Shown piece after piece: positions 33,283-35,598 of a stretch of 35,598 nt of DNA. Made by a program: the position numbers and the translations under genes. The notes beneath the pieces were generated by a model that worked only from the letters and a program-made list of their open reading frames with translations, searched no databases and was not told where the DNA came from. This stretch comes from JAFDWI01 sp964544305 (GTDB taxonomy: Bacteria; Actinomycetota; Acidimicrobiia; Acidimicrobiales; Iamiaceae): contig CAZJAZ010000028.1 in assembly GCA_964544305.1 (NCBI GenBank), positions 1 through 35,598 of the forward strand. Reading direction: 5' to 3'. Within the stretch, counting starts at the first letter, position 1. Every line of letters begins with the position of its first letter.

Positions 33283-33347
33283 CCAAGGCGGAACTTGCCG
33301 CAGAACGCGCCGCATAACGGCGCGTTCTGCGACAAGAACCGCCTTGG
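33283..33347. repeat. Palindromic intergenic repeat, copy 3
   Basis: Arms of 30 bases (33283-33312 and 33318-33347) pair with three mismatches around the loop CATAA. The left arm reads CCAAGGCGGAACTTGCCG, then CAGAACGCGCCG. It fills most of the 97-bp space between the divergent desaturase (start 33263) and alpha/beta hydrolase (start 33361) genes, leaving 19 and 13 bases on either side, so it must overlap any promoter present. Confidence 0.9.
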
Positions 33348-33360
33348 CTAGCGTGCGGCC

Positions 33361-34209
33361 ATGGCCAACGACACACCAGCCGAACATTTTGTCGAACTTG
33401 GGGCCGGTGCATTCCGCACGTTGGAGTGGCCGGAAACGAAAGCGCCAACGTCCAAACATTCGCCGGTTGCGCTCTTCTTGCATGGTCTTAGTGGTGTTGC
33501 CGATGTGTGGACCGACACCGTTGGTGCACTCGGCAACGAACGGCCTCGAAGTATTGCTGTTGATCAGCGCGGTCACGGCCGTAGTCCACGTACACCCGGC
33601 GCCTACGCGGCCGTTGATCTCGTGCGTGACGCAATCGAGTTGATCACCACCATCGGCGCACCCATTGACCTCGTTGGCCACTCAATGGGTGCTCGAGTGG
33701 CGATTCTGCTCGCGGCCCGGCATCCGACATTGGTGCGCTCTGTTTCGATTGTCGATATTGGGCCCGAAAGCTGGCGTGCCAACATCAACGCCACAGTCAC
33801 CATGTTCGCCTCACTTCCCGAGCGTTTTGCAACACGCGACGAGGCACTCGAATTCGGGCGAATTTCGAACCGTGGCGAGGAGTGGGCACAACGTTTCGTT
33901 GATTGGCGTCTTCACAAAGAGTCAGATGGCACCTACACGTTTCTTGCGTCACGCGACGCACTGATCGCATGTGTGTCCGCCCAGCGTGCCCGCAACTACT
34001 GGTCAGACTGGGAACGCATCAACGTGCCAGCCCTGTTGGTGCGCGGCGCAACGAGCAACGAAGTGCGCCCCGCAATTGCTGACGCGATGCGGCAGCGGAA
34101 TCCATCCGTGCAATTCGTTGAGATTCCCGAGACCGGACACAACATTCCACTGCTCGCGCCCAATGAACTCGCTCACCACCTCGCACACTTCTGGGAGCGC
34201 ACGAGGTAA
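33361..34209 (+). CDS. Alpha/beta hydrolase
   Basis: The 282-residue protein has the oxyanion motif FLHGLSG (39-45), DQRGHGRS, nucleophile elbow VGHSMGA with S108, and the C-terminal catalytic His in ETGHNIPLLAP. It belongs to the broad MhpC/esterase-like family, whose substrates cannot be read from sequence. ATG 33361 lies 13 bases after repeat copy 3. The TrpB-like gene begins 23 bases downstream, probably in the same transcript. Confidence 0.9.
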   Translation: MANDTPAEHFVELGAGAFRTLEWPETKAPTSKHSPVALFLHGLSGVADVWTDTVGALGNERPRSIAVDQRGHGRSPRTPGAYAAVDLVRDAIELITTIGAPIDLVGHSMGARVAILLAARHPTLVRSVSIVDIGPESWRANINATVTMFASLPERFATRDEALEFGRISNRGEEWAQRFVDWRLHKESDGTYTFLASRDALIACVSAQRARNYWSDWERINVPALLVRGATSNEVRPAIADAMRQRNPSVQFVEIPETGHNIPLLAPNELAHHLAHFWERTR

Positions 34210-34232
34210 TCATCCAGGTAGCATCAACACGT

Positions 34233-35483
34233 ATGCGCTTCGATCTTCCCTCTGACAAGATTCCATCCGCCTGGTACAACGCCTTGCCGCGTCTGTCCGA
34301 ACCAATGGAACCACCTCTGCATCCGGGAACGAGAGAACCGGCCGGACCAGACGATCTCGCCCCGCTCTTCCCAATGGCGTTGATCGAGCAAGAAATGACC
34401 GCCGCACCCTGGGTTAACGTTCCCGGTGAAGTGCTCGACATTTTGCGGTTGTGGCGCCCCACGCCGTTGGTGCGTGCGACACGACTCGAAGCCGAACTCG
34501 GCACCCCGGCACGCATCTATTACAAAGACGAATCCGTGTCACCAGCCGGATCGCACAAACCCAACACCGCGGTGCCCCAAGCGTTCTACAACAAAGCCGA
34601 AGGCATTACTCGTATCGCAACCGAAACCGGCGCCGGCCAGTGGGGATCGTCGCTCGCGTTCGCCACCGCGCAGTACGGCATCGAATGCAAGGTGTACATG
34701 GTGCGCACGAGTTTCGAATCGAAGCCCTACCGTCGGATTCTCATGGAAACATGGGGAGCGCAGTGTGTGCCGTCGCCGGTCGATGACCCATCCAGCCCGG
34801 GTTCGTTGGGTTTGGCGATTTCGGATGCGGTCGCGGATGCCGCCGGTCGTAGCGACACGCATTATTCGCTGGGATCGGTTCTCAATCATGTGCTGTTGCA
34901 TCAAACCGTGATTGGTTTGGAAGCCAAAGAACAATTGGCGCTCGCGGGTGAAACGTTGCCCGACGTGGTCGTCTCATCGCATGGTGGCGGCTCAAACTTC
35001 GGAGGCATCGCGTTTCCGTTCATGGAAGACGCGTCCGTCCGATTGCTGGCTGTTGAGCCAACGTCGTGCCCGACGCTCACCCAAGGTACGTTCGGCTATG
35101 ACTTCGGTGACTCGGCTGGGCTCACCCCGCTCCTCCCGATGTATTCGTTGGGTGGTGATTTCATGCCCCCGCAGATTCACGCGGGCGGGTTGCGCTATCA
35201 CGGGGCCAGCCCAATCATCTCTGCAATGGTGAAATCAGGTCGGGTTGAAGCAGTCGCAACCCCACAAACCAAAGTATTCGAAGCGGCCGTGCTCTTTGCT
35301 CGCACCGAAGGCAAGATCGCAGCCCCAGAAACGTCCCATGCGATTCGCGGCGCGATCGACGAAGCGCTCGCCGCGAAAGAAACCGGTGAGGAACGGGTGA
35401 TCTTGTTCAACTATTCCGGCCACGGGTTCCTAGATCTTTCCGCGTACGACGCGTACAACAACCACGATCTCATCGACGAGTGA
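34233..35483 (+). CDS. TrpB2-type tryptophan synthase beta subunit-like enzyme
   Basis: This PLP enzyme of the TrpB2 group makes tryptophan from indole and serine, or acts on related substrates. The 416-residue protein has the PLP lysine K109 in GSHKPNTA, preceded by KDESVSP, the phosphate-binding loop HGGGSNFGG and the C-terminal AAPETSHAIRGAI. The N-terminal extension (1-60) and EP/DL-rich start are typical of TrpB2 and unlike TrpB1. No trpA is adjacent, as usual for TrpB2, which does not depend on TrpA. It starts 23 bases after the hydrolase. Confidence 0.93.
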   Translation: MRFDLPSDKIPSAWYNALPRLSEPMEPPLHPGTREPAGPDDLAPLFPMALIEQEMTAAPWVNVPGEVLDILRLWRPTPLVRATRLEAELGTPARIYYKDESVSPAGSHKPNTAVPQAFYNKAEGITRIATETGAGQWGSSLAFATAQYGIECKVYMVRTSFESKPYRRILMETWGAQCVPSPVDDPSSPGSLGLAISDAVADAAGRSDTHYSLGSVLNHVLLHQTVIGLEAKEQLALAGETLPDVVVSSHGGGSNFGGIAFPFMEDASVRLLAVEPTSCPTLTQGTFGYDFGDSAGLTPLLPMYSLGGDFMPPQIHAGGLRYHGASPIISAMVKSGRVEAVATPQTKVFEAAVLFARTEGKIAAPETSHAIRGAIDEALAAKETGEERVILFNYSGHGFLDLSAYDAYNNHDLIDE

Positions 35484-35505
35484 GACGTACAAAAAGCGCG
35501 CCACA

Positions 35506-35526
35506 CTGGCTCGCAAGGCGAGCTAG
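35506..35526. terminator. Stem-loop after the TrpB2 gene
   Basis: CTGGCTCGC (35506-35514) pairs with GCGAGCTAG (35518-35526), nine base pairs with one G-T and the loop AAG, 23 bases after the trpB-like stop. There is no T-run. A second, weaker stem GGTCAG (35535-35540) / CTGACC (35550-35555) follows. They may end the operon or form part of the next gene's leader. Confidence 0.4.
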
Positions 35527-35582
35527 CATCTCGAGGTCAGCCAGTCGACCTGACCGGCGCCCCAAACAGATGAGGTAGCAGC

Positions 35583-35598
35583 ATGCTGCGATACAAGG
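35583..35598 (+). CDS. Start of a further gene, cut by the window
   Basis: ATG 35583 is preceded by GATGAGGTAGCAGC, a credible ribosome binding site, and reads MLRYK before the window ends. No family can be assigned from five residues. Confidence 0.4.

Noticed and set aside
28923..33347. CRISPR array or transposon ends
   Set aside because: The repeats are separated by whole genes, not by short spacers; no transposase or target-site duplication was seen next to them.
1..35598. tRNA, rRNA, insertion sequences, prophage or defence genes
   Set aside because: None was seen when reading both strands; the window appears to be mostly core and envelope genes.

Overview
The window looks like a draft chromosome segment from an actinobacterium, most likely an Acidimicrobiia-type lineage. 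The evidence is gene order: reading right to left, a DUF6049 protein, a kinase carrying a C-terminal discoidin-like domain, trxB, trxA, cwlM, then parB, parA, rsmG, jag, yidC, yidD, rnpA, rpmH and dnaA match the dnaA-proximal block of Mycobacterium and relatives. Long Thr/Pro stalks, an NlpC/P60 endopeptidase with a coiled coil, a CopC-CopD-type fusion and a long-form (mycobacterial-type) LeuA agree with this. The class-level assignment is inference. A run of exactly 100 N (32120-32219) marks a scaffold join, so linkage across it is not proven.

Region 1 (1-6880) is the replication-origin neighbourhood. The truncated dnaA reads leftwards. From 1679 a tight rightward operon rpmH-rnpA-yidD-yidC-jag-rsmG is followed by a perfect parS site and parA-parB. 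It covers replication initiation, tRNA processing, membrane insertion, 16S rRNA methylation and chromosome segregation. rnpA has no ATG, GTG or TTG start at its conserved N-terminus.

Region 2 (6938-14937) reads leftwards: DUF6049, DegV, a transmembrane Ser/Thr kinase with a discoidin-like domain, two small membrane proteins, TrxB, TrxA and a degenerate CwlM-type amidase. This is the mycobacterial cell-wall/redox block, except that the MviN/SigM position is taken by an apparently active kinase.

Region 3 (15158-25392) is mostly rightward accessory and envelope content: a divergent PilT-like ATPase, an NlpC/P60 hydrolase, three small membrane proteins, the copper-import-type fusion, a GT39-like and a GT14-like glycosyltransferase overlapping by ATGA, a FrnE-type DsbA protein, a lipoprotein hydrolase and a dienelactone-hydrolase-like protein.

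Region 4 (25420-28854, leftward) encodes an LPXTG surface protein and a transmembrane protein with an N-terminal four-Cys motif, LRV-like repeats and a Thr-rich stalk. Region 5 (29127 to the end) holds a quinone-oxidoreductase-like MDR, leuA with a leader-peptide attenuator, an acyl-ACP desaturase, an alpha/beta hydrolase, a TrpB2-like enzyme and the first codons of one more gene. Three copies of a roughly 55-65 bp, almost perfectly palindromic repeat lie in intergenic spaces of regions 4 and 5. Their stems differ by compensating changes, which makes them the best candidate here for an undescribed element.
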